Assembly (NCBI GenBank): GCA_015501595.1
Contig: JADNRX010000083.1
Coordinates: forward strand, 62,001-126,000
Direction: 5' to 3'
DNA: 64,000 nucleotides
Source of the DNA: Hymenopellis radicata
Lineage: Eukaryota; Basidiomycota; Agaricomycetes; Agaricales; Physalacriaceae
Within the stretch, counting starts at the first letter, position 1; the number at the start of each line of letters is the position of its first letter. Below the pieces are notes generated by a model, which was not told the origin of the DNA, made no database searches, and saw only the letters and a program-made list of their open reading frames with translations. The translations under genes were made by a program, and so were the position numbers. Positions 1-11,741 of this stretch are shown piece by piece.

Positions 1-1822
1 ACCCGCGCCAATCGATGGAGCACATGCTGTATCTGGTGCCAAAGTTCCACCTTCCGGCGCATATTCCCTTCTGTCGCTTCTTATATTCCTTCAATTGGAC
101 TCCCAAAGTCGGGCGCACAGAGGGCGAAGCTCCAGAACGAAGTTGGTCAGCTAATAATGGCTCGGCGACAAGCACTCGAGAGATGGGACCAGGTTCGCGG
201 CGTGATACTTTGGACGATCACTTTGGTGATCAAAACTGGCGGAAAGTGTGCCTTATGAGTCAGTGGGATATACATTTCCTGGCGACTTATCTGATTGACA
301 CTTCACAGTGCCTGCGCTTGTGGAAAAATTGGAAGAAGCCGTGAAGGAACGGGCGACTCATGTTGTTGCCTTTCTGGGATATGAGGCGTCTCTCGCCGAC
401 GCGAACATTATTCCCATCTGGCGAGAGGCCGTCCTGAAGTGGGAAGCTGATCCACGTGCGAAGGGCGTTTTCAATCCTTTCACTCCTACTTTTCGCGGTA
501 AGTTTTTAGCTCTGCTTATTTCTTTATCAATGATAACGAACATAATCTAGAGCTCCGTGATAACTCGGTTCGCTTGAAACTTGCCGAGGCCGATGCGAAA
601 TACAACGACGATACATTTCCTCGGCACAGTGTTGGTCCCGGGGATTTCATTATTCAGGGTCTTCAACTCGAGGACTGGCAGTACGTATATGCCATTGTCG
701 ATTTCCTCTGCAACTAATACGATATTCAGAATTCGCCTCAAACGAGATGCATCTAAACTGGGCCAACATGCGACCGACAACCAAAAAGCGAACTTACTGG
801 AAAAGGTCAATCGCTTGAAACGTCGAATCGAGGCCTGGAGAGAGGTTCAATCCGTTTATATGCCTGCGGCAACGGTGATCCGACATATCTGGGATGTACA
901 AGCTGCTCCAGGTCATGAGACCGCATATGATATGAAGCTCCTCCTTCCGTCGGCGATTGGACGGGTTCGCTGTACCCTTGACCAGGCGCTGTTTAGTGCC
1001 GAGAAGAAGCTTCGGATCGCGCGTGCAGAGGACGCATTAGGCCAACTACGCGAGCTCATCATCCTGAAATCAAGCATGTACAGGGTCAAGGAGCGACAGA
1101 TTCGTGGACAGAAGCGCAGTGGACGAGCAAACACCCAGTTGAAACAGGTCGAGGACAGGATTCGCGAGTGTCGCGACCGCTATAATCGACACTATGACAA
1201 ATTATGTCTCCTCGACAAGCTGTTCCTCAACCACGATTGGAAGAAGAGCATGAAACCCCTCACCGAAGCTGATTGCGTGGCCCCTGGCGATAGTGATGGG
1301 TCTGAAGGCCATCGGACGTTTAGCTGGATCTGGCTTGCCGATATCCATGTTTCTGATGATGCACGAGTTCAAGAAGGTGAGCCTTCAAGATATTTCTCTT
1401 CGTCGTCGCTAACAGCCTCGTCAGCCTTGAGGATCGAATGGTGTAAGTCCCGCGCTCGCGCGAAACGTTGGCAGGAAGAATGCAACATACTCAGAGTCGA
1501 GATGCGCCGGGTACTCGCAACATTCGAGGCACAAGCCGCGGTGTGGATAGAACTTTCTAAAGGTGATGGCGCCCTTGGAAGTCGGGGACTTGATGGATTC
1601 TCGGCGGGTGCTCGAGCGTATGCTTGCAGACAGGCGGCGATTCGAATTGCCATGCTGGAGCATGCGCAAGTGATATTAGCAACTGCTCCAGCGGACGAGT
1701 TGGTGATCGTGGCAGAGACCGGGGACTCTGCGAAGGATGTTATAGACCCTATGCAGGATCTCGACGCTGCTAGCACTGAGGCATCTCCTTCCGAAATGGA
1801 GATGGATACTGGACATACGTAG
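1..1822 (+). CDS. KDZ transposase, 3' part (gene starts before the window)
   Basis: This is the C-terminal part of a KDZ (Kyakuja-Dileera-Zisupton) transposase, the nuclear enzyme that moves KDZ DNA transposons. The first exon contains the family's conserved segment with KFHLPAH, then GRTEGEAPERSW, whose glutamate fits the third catalytic acid, then MGPGSRRDTLDDHFGDQNW. The last exon has the typical tail ALRIEWCKSRARAKRW followed by a coiled-coil-like region and a short acidic end. Visible introns are about 498-550, 681-729 and 1377-1424; a first intron at roughly 246-306 has slightly ambiguous borders. The stop is at 1820-1822. The two catalytic aspartates and the CxC N-terminus lie outside the window. 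It heads a cluster of KDZ-associated genes extending to about 16 kb. Confidence 0.9.
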
Positions 1823-1849
1823 TATACGTCCTGTTGAGCGCCGGTTAGA

Positions 1850-2163
1850 TTTCAATGTATCTACTAGTGAAGAAATGTATATCCCGTATAGGGAATGTAT
1901 TTCCATTAGCATTTTAGCCTTGGCAGAAGAAAAGGTGCGTGTTGCAAGGGTATGTCTCAAAAAAATTAAAGTACACGATGCCAATTAAAGATTTTCGCCC
2001 CAGATCCGCGGATCATATCCATCACATGATGCGCAATTTACCGGATTGAGTGTGATGATGTCATGGATAAACCCCTGTCAAAACATGTGACCTCTCGACA
2101 GGGATCTATCCAGGCACACTCTGGTCAGGACTACAACTCGCGCCTTCCCCGACATGGACCGCT
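1850..2163. other. 3' flank of the KDZ gene
   Basis: No gene is visible here. The stretch contains two copies of a GGAAATGTAT-type motif near 1870-1912, the same motif that is amplified at 15.7-16.1 kb and also occurs near 2950-2995 and 16675-16755. It may be part of the non-coding ends of the KDZ-associated cluster. Confidence 0.4.
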
Positions 2164-2290
2164 GACATGAAGGATCATAATCTCGACGACTGGGACTCTC
2201 GTTGTCTTGGCACCGGCTGCACCTCCTCCGACGTGGACCACTGACACGAAGGATCATAACTAGTTTTCTCTCGACCGCTGGAACTCCCCA
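2151..2290. repeat. Imperfect 78-bp direct duplication
   Basis: The string around TGACATGAAGGATCATAA at about 2164 recurs as TGACACGAAGGATCATAA at about 2242, with similar flanks (ATGGACCGC versus GTGGACCAC). The spacing is 78 bases. The duplication overlaps the 3' end of the small minus-strand gene. Confidence 0.6.
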
Positions 2291-2748
2291 CTTTATTGTT
2301 CTCTTGGTACCTGCCGAACATCAATATCCCACTCCATGCTGAAAGACACGACTCACCTTTCACCAGTAATTTCTGAGGCGTCAACATCGCTATCACCGGC
2401 ATCCGAATCCGACACTTCCTCAAGTCGGGTGGATCATCGTCAGTGGCAAGACGCCAATACCCATCGCAGCCGAGCACCTCGAGTGGCGGTGGCCCGTTGT
2501 GACTGTCAGACTCGTTACCCTCGGCGGTAGAGTCAGTCTGAGTCTGTTGAATGAAGTGTAAACTTGCTGTACATGTAAACCAGCGGTATACAACGTACCT
2601 TCACCGACGCGTACCTAAGGCTAAGACGCCAATTTCCATCGCAGTAGAGCGGCAGTTGACTCGATGCAGCATACTCGCAGCTGTCACAGCCTTGCTCCTC
2701 AGGGTACAATAGGCGGTCAATGTCGTACGAATCAGAGAACGTTGACAT
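2164..2748 (-). pseudogene. Small two-to-three-exon hypothetical gene, probably frame-broken
   Basis: A minus-strand reading starts with MSTFSDSYDIDRLLYPEEQG at 2748 and continues with CDSCEYAASSQ to a clean donor near 2599. A second exon follows near 2545 with a similar tryptophan-containing segment (LGCDGYWRLATDDDPPDL). The best continuation (EEVSDSDAGDSDVDASE, then an exon ending SQSSRL near 2175) needs a one-base frame change near 2420. No domain is recognised. Position and size suggest a KDZ-cluster satellite gene, convergent with the transposase. Its 3' end overlaps a 78-bp imperfect direct repeat. Confidence 0.35.
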
Positions 2749-2759
2749 TTGAGGTGAGG

Positions 2760-3111
2760 GAATAGGAAGAGAGACGCGAATCGGAGGACTTTTGAGGCAA
2801 GGAAATGGAATGGATGCAAGGAGCTGGGAATCGGAAGAGAATGCTGAGAGACGGCGTCTTATTGTACACGTCGTTCCACGTTCCTCTACTCCTTCTTTGT
2901 TTGATCCTCACTCGATCTGTTCCCGTCCTGTAATCTCAATTCATTGCCTGTGGAAATGCATTGCCATCCGCCAGTGTAAATACATTTCCATCTCCTCTAC
3001 ATACACGCCCGTTAACAGAAAATCATACTGGATTGGCCGAACACACAAGAATACATGAGATCACAATATATTACAGATTACACGAGATGTTCTTTTCATC
3101 TATGAATGGCC
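2760..3111. other. Intergenic spacer
   Basis: No supported gene is visible between the two minus-strand genes. It contains GGAAATGCATTGCC- and AAATACATTTCC-type motifs at about 2950-2995 like those near 1.9 kb and 15.7-16.1 kb. Confidence 0.4.
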
Positions 3112-4339
3112 TCACGCGATGCGACGTTTCTTGGAGGCCTGGCCATCATCCTCGCGTGGACCCTGTAGAATACGTCAATAAAATGAAGGGAAACCGAGAG
3201 CTCGCTGTACATACCGCTGCAACCCGTTTACGGCTAGAGCTGGCCTGTTGCAGTATGGCCATTCGGTCGGTGAGACGGGCCGCCGCTGCTTTTGCCGTCA
3301 AAACAGGTATCTGGAGATTCATGTGAGTTTACAAGTAAATCAGTGACATCCTTGTACCTCATACCTTTGCGTTCAAATCGATTGTGGGAGGAACCGGCGT
3401 CTTGTTCCGGAGATGTCCTCGAGGGCTGCGGCGAGGGGTTGGAGTCTGAGTCGGAGACCCATGAGAAAGTCCGAGTTCACTGGTGACGGTATCCTTCCAG
3501 AGGGTCGACTTCGCCACTAGATCATGTGTCTCATCGCAAAGCATAGAAGCACTGAGCCCCAAATCGAAAATAATTTTCTCGTACTCGGGGGTGGTAAGGC
3601 GAGGAACATCGTCACTGTCAAAACCCTGAAAGATTCCATGAGTATTCAATCATGGACAACTCGAAGCACTTACATCATCGGATGTCTTGGACGCGTTCTT
3701 TTTGACGGCTCGGGCATTTCTTGCAGCATTGCGCGTGTTCCGTGAGACGGGCTTGTTTCGAGTAGGGGTCGAGTCCACCGACGACAATTCAGTCCCATCT
3801 GCGATACCGGCTTGGATCTCGCGAACATACATGCTGTGGCACGTGCGGTGAACGACATGCCGAACATACTGAGAAAAGATGAGCGGTAGGAAAGGATGGT
3901 TGATGATGCAACTTACTAGAATCTCGTATGCACGCCATTCCATTAGTCCAACCAAATCGGCCGGGTCAAACGGTTGCGGCCGCTTGAATTCCTGATTGAA
4001 ACGGGGCATAATGCGCTCCAGAAATGTCAGGACCTTGTCTGGACCGTGAGCCAGCGCGTCGCAAAACTCGACGTAGTATAGTTTTGCCCAGGCAGCCTCC
4101 TTCTCGGGGATCTAGACGCGACATTGTCAGTTGATGATGCTCGGATTTATCGTGAACTGGCTTACTGGGAGTGATCGCAAGTTCATCTCAGTTTCATGGA
4201 GGCACTGCAAAGGGGAGTCTTCGGGCTGTACAATTTAAAATTAGGTTCAACGACGAGCCTAAGTTAAGAATGACAGTGCGCGTACCACGTTGCGCAGGGC
4301 AGGGAATAGGAGTTTTGTTGATTTGACGTGTTGAGACAT
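3112..4339 (-). CDS. KDZ-cluster hypothetical protein A1 (about 303 residues)
   Basis: Seven exons join in frame on the minus strand (about 4286-4339, 4166-4225, 3917-4111, 3674-3868, 3365-3625, 3215-3310, 3112-3162), 912 nt with ATG and TGA. All introns are GT..AG and 45-60 bp. The N-terminal half is a helical, unrecognised domain with the segment LVGLMEWRAYEIL and a conserved-looking VVHRTCHSMYVREI. The C-terminal half is basic and disordered (RNTRNAARNARAVKK, and KKRRIA at the very end), which suggests a nuclear location. A gene at 58.4-60 kb has the same order (helical WRAYGM region, low-complexity middle, KR-rich end) and the same divergent neighbour arrangement, but similarity is weak. 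No function can be assigned. Confidence 0.7.
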
Positions 4340-5206
4340 CTTGAGGTTTGGTATGAGCAGAATGGGAAGAGGCGTGAAAATGAGAGAGGCGTGAAAATAA
4401 GATATTATAGGAATCTGGTGGCTGAACACGGTGGTTGACAGCGACTGTACAGTTTCGAATGAATCTCCGCTAGGACTTTGCCGCTCGGCATTATCGTTCC
4501 TTCGGACCGAGCGCCAATCATGACGCGTTTTAATTAGCATACGCGTGCCACCACAGACCTGACCTACCTACAGACTTGACCTCACGCTCCGCTTCGTCTG
4601 CCTCTACCTCGTATCATCTATCTGTGTTAATGTCGTCAAGTGCACATGGGCTTCATCTGGAATGAAGAGGTAATGATCCCACGCGTGCATGATCCCACGA
4701 CGCCCGCACCACCCCACTTAGCACATCCCCAGACAGTTAACGCCCTTCGAAGTCCTCCTAGACTGTTGTATGAGTGGTCTTAGACTTGTACATTGCCCTA
4801 TAGATAGAGTCGACATTCTATGATAGCCCCCCGAAGTAGTTCATCTGAGATGGACTCGAAGACTGGAGGTATCTGTATGCGTCAGTCGAACTAACTTGCG
4901 CGTTTTGAAACACCATTTTTCGATCTGGTATATAAGAGGATACAGGCCTTCAAAAAATAGAAATAAAATTGCTTTGAGGTCGTCTTGATGTATTTAATGA
5001 TATTCAATATTGTCTGGGAATAGCTACGAGGCATAGTGCAAGATGGGTAATTCTGAATATTTCGTTGTCGTGAACTGGCCACACTATATTTGGTCTCCGG
5101 CACACCGGTGCGATGCCTCTCGTGAACAGGCTACAGATGGATGCTATGTCACATCAGCCTATTCACCGGTCACATCACCCATTCCATCGCTCAAACCATC
5201 CAAGAT
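4340..5206. other. Divergent intergenic region
   Basis: It lies between the minus-strand gene A1 and the plus-strand gene B1 and should hold both promoters. No long coding frame, RNA gene or repeat is convincing. AT-rich stretches occur at 4940-5010. Confidence 0.5.
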
Positions 5207-5784
5207 ATGGCAGAGAAAGACAAGGCAGAGCTCGCACGCTATGCGCGCCGTGCCTATGAACTACGGTGCGTCTTTTATTTTAGCTTTCCTTTCTGTTATA
5301 ACCTGTTACCAGGAATGTTAAAGAGCGACGAGAAAAAGCAAAATTGCGACGCCGAGCCGAGCGAGCCGCCAAACGTTTACTTCCCGAAGCAGAGAGGCTG
5401 GCTCTGGATGAGAAGCGTCGAGGATACGAGGATATATATCGTGGAAAGAATCGTTACATGCTACAGGCTAAAAGTCGCTCCCGTCGCGAAAGGTGTGTCA
5501 TTGTCGTTTTGTCTTGATTCTTCCCTGATCCACCTCCCAGTCTCAAGTTCAACCATTGGTCTGACAACTATGACGTGGTCAAGACTAACCCCCCCCCTTA
5601 TATACCGCGCGTTGCCAAGCTCAAACGCCCTGAGGATTATTCAGAGCGCGACCTAGCACGTCACTCCGAGCAACTAGAGCGGCGCAAGAAGGAACAGGTT
5701 GAGGCGGTTGTCTATGGTAAAAGGTTTGGCTATGCTGGCTACAAGCCGAAGGGACAGAAGAGCAAGCAGGGTGCAGGGAAGTAG
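5207..5784 (+). CDS. Small very basic protein B1 (160 residues)
   Basis: Three exons (5207-5265, 5313-5492, 5541-5784) join in frame from ATG to TAG, 483 nt. The first half is a strongly basic helix (ELARYARRAYELRNVKERRE, then KLRRRAERAAKR) like the basic N-termini of many small basidiomycete transposon-linked proteins, so nucleic-acid binding is a reasonable guess. The second half (LKFNHWSDNYDVVKTNPPPY, then a KKEQVEAVVYGKRFGY segment and a GQKSKQGAGK tail) is not recognised. It is transcribed away from A1. Intron borders are canonical. The function is unknown. Confidence 0.65.
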
Positions 5785-6099
5785 ATGGACCGTGTTTCTG
5801 TATTTCTTCGAATATCGCGGTGTAGACATCGAGTAGCTACTTTATCTACGAGTTGGTCCCTAGCCCCATAGCCCCAAATGCATGAGTTAGTCCATCAGTC
5901 TTGGTGAGGCGCGAGTCGGTCCGTAGGCCCCGAATTCAGATGACTCGAGCCCGAGTGGAGCATCGCTCGCTTGCGCAAGTGGCAAGTGAATCGTTTGGTC
6001 TGTGTAAAACGGGTATTTTATATGTAGTACATACTTTTTGAAATACACAATTTTTTTACTACGACGGAGGTATGAAACTCGAAAGCGACACGCAATTCA

Positions 6100-6195
6100 A
6101 AGTGGCAGGATGAAAAAAGTGGCAGGATAAAAAAAGTGGCAGGATAAAAAAATGAAAGCAAACGATGAGATAAGAGTTGAGATAAGAGTTCGAGG
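6100..6195. repeat. Short tandem repeats
   Basis: Three copies of a 16-17 bp unit (AAAGTGGCAGGAT plus an A run) lie at about 6100-6155. They are followed by two copies of GAGATAAGAGTT at 6165-6190. The repeats lie just beyond the stop codon of the viroplasmin-type gene C1. Confidence 0.7.
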
Positions 6196-6213
6196 AAGAC
6201 GGCAAACACGGCT

Positions 6214-9200
6214 TCAAACAAGACGGCAAACACCCTGATCGCGCGCACGCAGGAACCGCGAGCGAGCCTCCATCCACGAGTCCTCGCGGCGATAGGCAGC
6301 CCTCGAGACACCGCTGACATGGAAAGAGACGAAAGACCTGCGACGATGGATTAGAGGTGGACGGATTGCTGCACATGAAGTAGACACGTACCAATCGTCC
6401 GAGATCCCAATCCAGGTACCAACCGTGACTGTGTACCAACTCATGTTTGGGTTGGATGGGACGGTATCGAGGTCCAATGCGCCCAAAGCCTCGATGGTTG
6501 CCGCTGTCATGAATTGAAGGGCAGACGGGGGGATGGGACCGGCCGGAGTAATATTCGACAACGTATCAGTGACAGCGGTGACTGGAGGGGCGTATACTTG
6601 AGGTGGTACCGCGGAAGTAACTGGAGGCGCCGCGGAAGTAACTGGAGGCGCGACCGCGGAAGTAACGGGAGGCGCGACCGCGGAGCCGGATGGCTGAGCA
6701 GCGACTGGTGGAGCCAAGAGCTTCGCGAGCACGACATGGGAGACATCGAAGGACTCATCGTCCTTCATAGTCAGGAAGCACGAAGCACATACTAGAGTAA
6801 GAGAAACATCAGCTACGAGAGTGAATGATCAAGGCTAGAGACCTCAACGACTCAGATCCGAGTCAGATCCGCGATCCATGGCACGAGTACTCGTGGCTGA
6901 GAGGGCCGATCCGCGATCCTTATCTGATCCGACCCGCCACGGATTACGGATCAAGACGAGTCGGATCGCCGAGATCGCCGAGCGGGTCGAGTACTCGAGT
7001 AAACTCGAGTATTCCGCACACCCAAATCTATTCATGCACGACGAGTATCCCCGGGCAATGGCACGGGGACACTCAGTCATGCATGATGGGATCAGAGGCC
7101 CTTTCCCGCTGTGAACATATACGGACATGCTTCTATCTGTTATCCTGACAGACGCCGCCGCCCGCACGTCGTCATGTAAATCATTGTATAGTAATGAGAT
7201 ACCGAAGATTTGAGTAATGAAAGACCGTCGCCGAGCAGGACGTCACGTTGGCCGACGCGCCTTCGTTGATTACAACGTCAACTTCAACACGAATCCCGTT
7301 CCGCCTCTGTCCCATCCTCCAGCCCATCGAAAATGCCCACCACATATTCTACCCTTCGATTCGCACCAGTATCCCTTTCCGAGGCCGCCAATGGCCATGC
7401 CAAGCATGCTGATCGAGTCGAAAAGACCGGGTCCGGTCTGTCCTCAAAGCAGCGTGCATCCGAAATTGTTCATAAAAGCCTGAAGCTCAATGAAGCCCAG
7501 CGCAAGGCTGTAGACACCCTCTACACATCTGGAGAAATAACAGAATCAGTCTTTGTAGCACATGGAGATGGGACGGAAGACTCACAGCGAGAGGCGGTGG
7601 CAATGATGGCAAGCCATCGCCTCGACACATGCGACGAGCCAGAAAGTAAATGGAGTATGCGACGAGAGCATTTCTCAAGCAAGAAGGAGAGTGATAGTCG
7701 AACCAAGCGCACGCTATATCAATGGTAGGCGATACATGAATTGTTTTAGCTATGATTACTCACGATGAACCATAGCGCCTGCGGATACGACCACGTTGAT
7801 GCTCAAAGCAAAACTCGTCATGTTCCATCGCCCTTCACTGGTTGTCTTGCGCATGTTGAAGTGACGGTATTAGTTGCGACGCAACAGATTCTACGCATAC
7901 GAGGTTATCTCAACCACAACGACGCGTGTAAAACGGCTCACTTCACCCGAATTCCCCCAATTCCTGTCCATCCATCCGTCTACAGTCTTGCTCTGAAGCA
8001 TCTTGCAGCCGGTGCTACCCTTGCTGATGTCCACAAGCAGAACCGCGCCATGTTCCAGTCATACGGCTATGCTGAAATGCCGCGCGATTCCGCTCAGTGG
8101 AAACATCGCTGGCTACTCCTTCCAAAAGATTCACGCTCCCTATATCGTCAGTTCAGTCGATGGAAGGGTGTACGGACTAAGGAGAAGGCACACATCAATG
8201 TCGACGAGTGGTTGGATCCTGCGTCGCCACGCTTCAACAAGACCCTTGCAGATGCCGTCTTCCACTATTCCGCTCGCGCCTCGAAAGGCGAACGATTTGA
8301 AGCATGCATTGCAACGAAAGACATGAAGGAGGCGGCATGGAAGTATTGTCACCAGTCGCAGATAATGGTGGATGGAACGTTTGGGATATGCGAGAAGAAG
8401 GTGCTGCTGTTTGTCGTGATGGGCATTGATCAGGAAGGACACGGAATTCCGGTTGCATTTCTGTTGTTTTCGGCTCCCACGGGCAACAGCCATACTGCCG
8501 CCGGCTATGATACCGCAATTCTGGCCAAACTTCTCCAGAAATGGAAGCAATCACTTGAAGACTTCGCTGGAAAACCCTTCTCTCCCTCTGTTGCAATTAC
8601 AGACACGGATCTCAAAGAGCGGGGGGCACTCTTACGCGTCTTTCCCCATATTTTCCTGCTTATATGTCGTGTGCACCTTCGCCGGTCATGGAAGAATCAC
8701 CGAAACCGCCTTCTAAAAGGGAATTCCCCTTATATCGCAACATTTCAAGAGCGGTTGAAGGCCTTAGAGGGAAAGTTGGTCGAAACGACTGTCTACGACG
8801 TGGCGAAGCAGCTCATAGCCAGCGAAGTGGCCGCTTTGGAAGCAGAGCAGACGGCTGAGGATGAAAGTGACACAGTGTTCGAGCGCGCGCTTGCACATCT
8901 GCAGTATCTTGATGGTTACTGGATGTCGAAGGAGCTATGGGCCAGTTGGTCTGACTTTGCGCGACTTGGTGCCGCCAGGCTTATGAATCGCTCGCCTGAA
9001 TCCATATTCATGACGACTAATCATCTCGAATCGTTCAACAATGTCTTGAAAAACAACCGTCTGGCTCACCAGCAACGCGGTGGTCGTCGTCTGCGGCTTG
9101 ATGTCTTAATTCACTTCCTAATTCTTGATATGCTTCCCTCTATCTTCGAGACTCGGCGTCTTCAGCGAGACGAGGATAACCGCATGAAGCGTTGGATCTT

Positions 9201-11741
9201 GACATTACCAGGTGGTCAGCAATTATTAAACAGCACATCGTTGGGAAAGGCTTCCAAGCAGATCCAGGTGGCTTTTCTGACCTTCGACCCAATACGCGAC
9301 GCTGGCGCGGCCAGCCTGTTGGAAAGCCGTCAACTCGGTGCTCCGGAATTTGATGCTGCGACGGGGGTATTCACATTCGTATGTTACTCCTCCCTGGCCA
9401 CCGAAAACGACACAGCTCCAACATCCTACACGATCACCATCTCAGTTCAAGGAACTGCAGACTGCACATGTCCTGATTTTCGCAAACGCGGAGGTGCATG
9501 TAAGCACTTACGTGCCGCAGTAATGCGCCTTGATCAACTTCGCTCCCCGCAGTGTCCTATTCCCACAATCCCTATCCCTACATCAGCAACAGCAGCCCAG
9601 GAATTGATGTCTCGCCTTTCGAAGTCCTCCTTTGATTCCTCGTCAAATCCAGTTGTTCAAGCCACCGAAATCCTGACGGAGTATCTTTCCAAGGACTGTG
9701 ATGCAAGTGTGCCAGCAGACGATGAACTGTTGCACCCAGACAATCTGGCCGAGTCGGAGACAGGAACATGTCCTCCTTCAAGCACTGCTGGTGTTGTTGA
9801 TGGTGAGGACCGCGGGGAGTTTGATTTGGTGCGTTTTCATTCATCATCGTGCCATCTGGCATGCTAATAGGTACATACAGACTATCCTGCACCACTCATC
9901 ACGCCGTGCTCTTGATTACCAGACTCTCGCATGTGCGATGAAGGAACTCAACCCCGCCTCGGCAACAATAGCTAAAATCGCGTCGGTTCTAAGCGAGTCC
10001 GCCTCGGCAATGTCCACCGACTTTTTGCCTGACATGGATGTTGTCGAGGGCCACCTTCACTTACTTCTCGACCAGTTTGAACGTCTTCGGCGCGCCGTTA
10101 CCGACAAGCAACATCCGCCAGCAGTCTCCAATAATGTACCGTTCCACACTAGTCCGACTGCCGCCGCCAATAGCGTATTAGGCAAACGTCGACGGGCTGA
10201 TGACAAGGTGGCACATAAAGTTATACTTGCACCATCCCCCGAGAAAAAGCAGAAGCGGCATGATTCTTATTCTATACATTGATATGTCTATGCTAGTGAA
10301 GTTAAATGAATTCCGTCGTGTTCTGCTTACTATTTACCACTTAGTCCGACTCTTCCTGAGGAATAAGAAGACCAACCACGTCACCGACGAAGCCTCCGCC
10401 ATCTTCGCAAGAAGTTGAGATAAGCAAAAGAAGCATGTCCATATATGTAGCAAGCGGGAAAGGGCTTCTCGTCCTGCATGATGCAGACTGGGTAGTAGGG
10501 AGAGTGGTGGTGGTGAGAGTGGAGGAGGAGGATGTGGTGGTGGAGATGGATTGGTGGTGGTGGAGATGGTGGTGGTGGTGGAGATGGAGATGGTGGGTGG
10601 TGTGAGTCGTCGGTGGCGGCTGCATCAGCGCGCTTACCGTGTCATCGTGTCCATCCGTCGTCGGTTCATCCTCCTCATCAGTCCATCATCGTCATCGTCC
10701 TATCCCCATCGTCACCCTTTCCCGGTCGTTGCCCCATCCCCGTCGTCGTCGTCATCCGGGAGTCGTCCAAAGTCGGCGCCGTTGTTGAAGTCGTCCATTG
10801 CTGCTGTCACAGAGACAGCAGCATGCCCAGCACACAGCCAGAGCTCAACAAAGCACCCCAGAGGCCTCCTGACAATCGTCAGAGAGGCAGCGGTGACGAT
10901 CGTCACTCGCTGGGTGGTGGTGGTGGTGGCAGAAGAGAGAGTTGAGAGAGATCGAGTCACCGATCAGACGCTTACGCGTCCTCTCGGGACTCGGCCCGAA
11001 GCGCCGGATCGCGAGATATTCTCATGCACGTCTGTTCTGGGCGACGCATGGGCCCGTTTGACTTCGCAAAAAATTTGTAAATTAAGATTAAATATATAGC
11101 TAAATATTCACGAGTCAACACGAGTACTCGCGACGAGTACTCACGCCTCCAGAGCCTGATCCGCGATCCATTACTGATCCGACCCGCCACGGGTCTACGG
11201 ATCAAACGGATCGGATCTCCGAGATGCCCGAGCGGATCGAGTATGGGTAAACCCGTGTGATCCGCTGACTCGTTGAGGTCTCTAATCAAGGCAGAATGAC
11301 TCACTTTTGAAGGTGGTGGTGGTGGTGTTAGTAGTGACTGATTGAAGGTCGGATACCGAGTCAGACAGACTAGATCCTACGAAGATTGAGTACCGCTTAG
11401 AAGAAAAAAAGGAAAGCACTGACCCCAGTCTTCGAGATCACTGGGAGCCTGGGGGTCAACCTGAGGCTCGGGGTCAACCCGAGCCTCATCGAGGGCGTTG
11501 ACACTGGCACTGGCAGGAGGCGAATCGGTGGATGTTTTTGCAGATGCTTCTAGATCAGATATGAGAAGATCGTCAAGGGAAAATAAGGGCCGTTTCACCT
11601 CCTTCTGTCAAAAGGAGATATCAGACAGGCACAATGCGACAGTTCTAAAAAAAACAAACCTTGCCCCCCTGGCAGAGCCAAGCCCAACTCCATGAGGCGA
11701 ACGATAACTGCGTCAAGAGTTTCGCGATCCAGAGCAGGCAT
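6214..11741 (-). CDS. C1: viroplasmin-type (RNase H1 N-terminal-like) domain protein, intron carrying a MULE
   Basis: Five exons on the minus strand (11660-11741, 11424-11604, 11305-11376, 6392-6791, 6214-6337) give about 285 residues. The start is MPALDRETLDAVIVRLMELG. The middle is proline/valine rich with repeats of APPVTSA. Near the C-terminus MSWYTVTVGTWIGISDDW and, after an intron, SFVSFHVSGVSRAAYRRE match the pattern of the RNase H1 N-terminal/caulimovirus viroplasmin fold (YYVV.kGr..GiY.sW...V.G..gA.yK.f). That fold binds RNA-DNA hybrids in RNase H1; no catalytic RNase H domain follows. Intron 3 spans 6792-11304 because a 4.45-kb MULE was inserted in it; without the insert it would be about 55 bp. 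Exon lengths sum to one base too many, traceable to a run of six Gs at about 11665-11671, so exon 1 may carry a one-base insertion or a sequencing error. Confidence 0.7.
7031..7086. repeat. H1 hairpin module, copy in the MULE
   Basis: Imperfect inverted repeat: TTCATGCACGACGAGTATCC pairs with GGACACTCAGTCATGCATGA around a CGGGCAATGGCACGG centre. The same module recurs in five other elements with different termini. Confidence 0.8.
7333..10282 (+). CDS. MULE (Mutator-like) transposase with SWIM zinc finger
   Basis: Three exons (7333-7724, 7776-9828, 9881-10282) join in frame to about 948 residues, ATG to TGA, with no internal stop. After a variable N-terminus there is a Cys/His-rich segment (YQCACGYDHVDAQSKTRH). 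The catalytic core has MVDGTFGICEKK (first D), AITDTDLKERGAL (second D), CRVHLRRSWKNH (the C..H motif after the second D) and TTNHLESFNNVLKNN (the likely catalytic E). A SWIM zinc finger (CTCPDFRKRGGACKHLRA) follows, then a Ser/Pro-rich tail ending in a basic KRRRADDK region. The protein would act in the nucleus on the TAGAGACCTC termini and is a candidate trans-source for the related non-autonomous elements at 37, 50-57 and 61-64 kb. Confidence 0.92.

Larger units (their letters stand above)
6836..11284 (+). mobile_element. Autonomous MULE DNA transposon, apparently complete
   Basis: The left end TAGAGACCTCAACGACTC (6836) and the right end, which reads inward as TAGAGACCTCAACGAGTC from 11284, are inverted repeats. 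The element is flanked by the perfect 8-bp target duplication ATCAAGGC (6828-6835 and 11285-11292). About 180 bp of subterminal sequence on both sides is packed with GAGTACTCG and GGATCCG-like words in inverted orientation. Inside it carries a three-exon MULE transposase gene (7333-10282), a hairpin at 7031-7086, GGT-rich simple sequence at 10500-10610, and a TGACAATCGTCAG motif at about 10870. MULEs typically make 8-11 bp duplications, which fits. It lies in an intron of the host gene C1, in opposite transcriptional orientation. Confidence 0.9.

Noticed and set aside
10341..11099. Open frames in the GGT-rich part of the MULE
   Set aside because: They are low-complexity translations of simple sequence (His/Thr, Gly/Trp or Val repeats) in the non-coding 3' part of the element.
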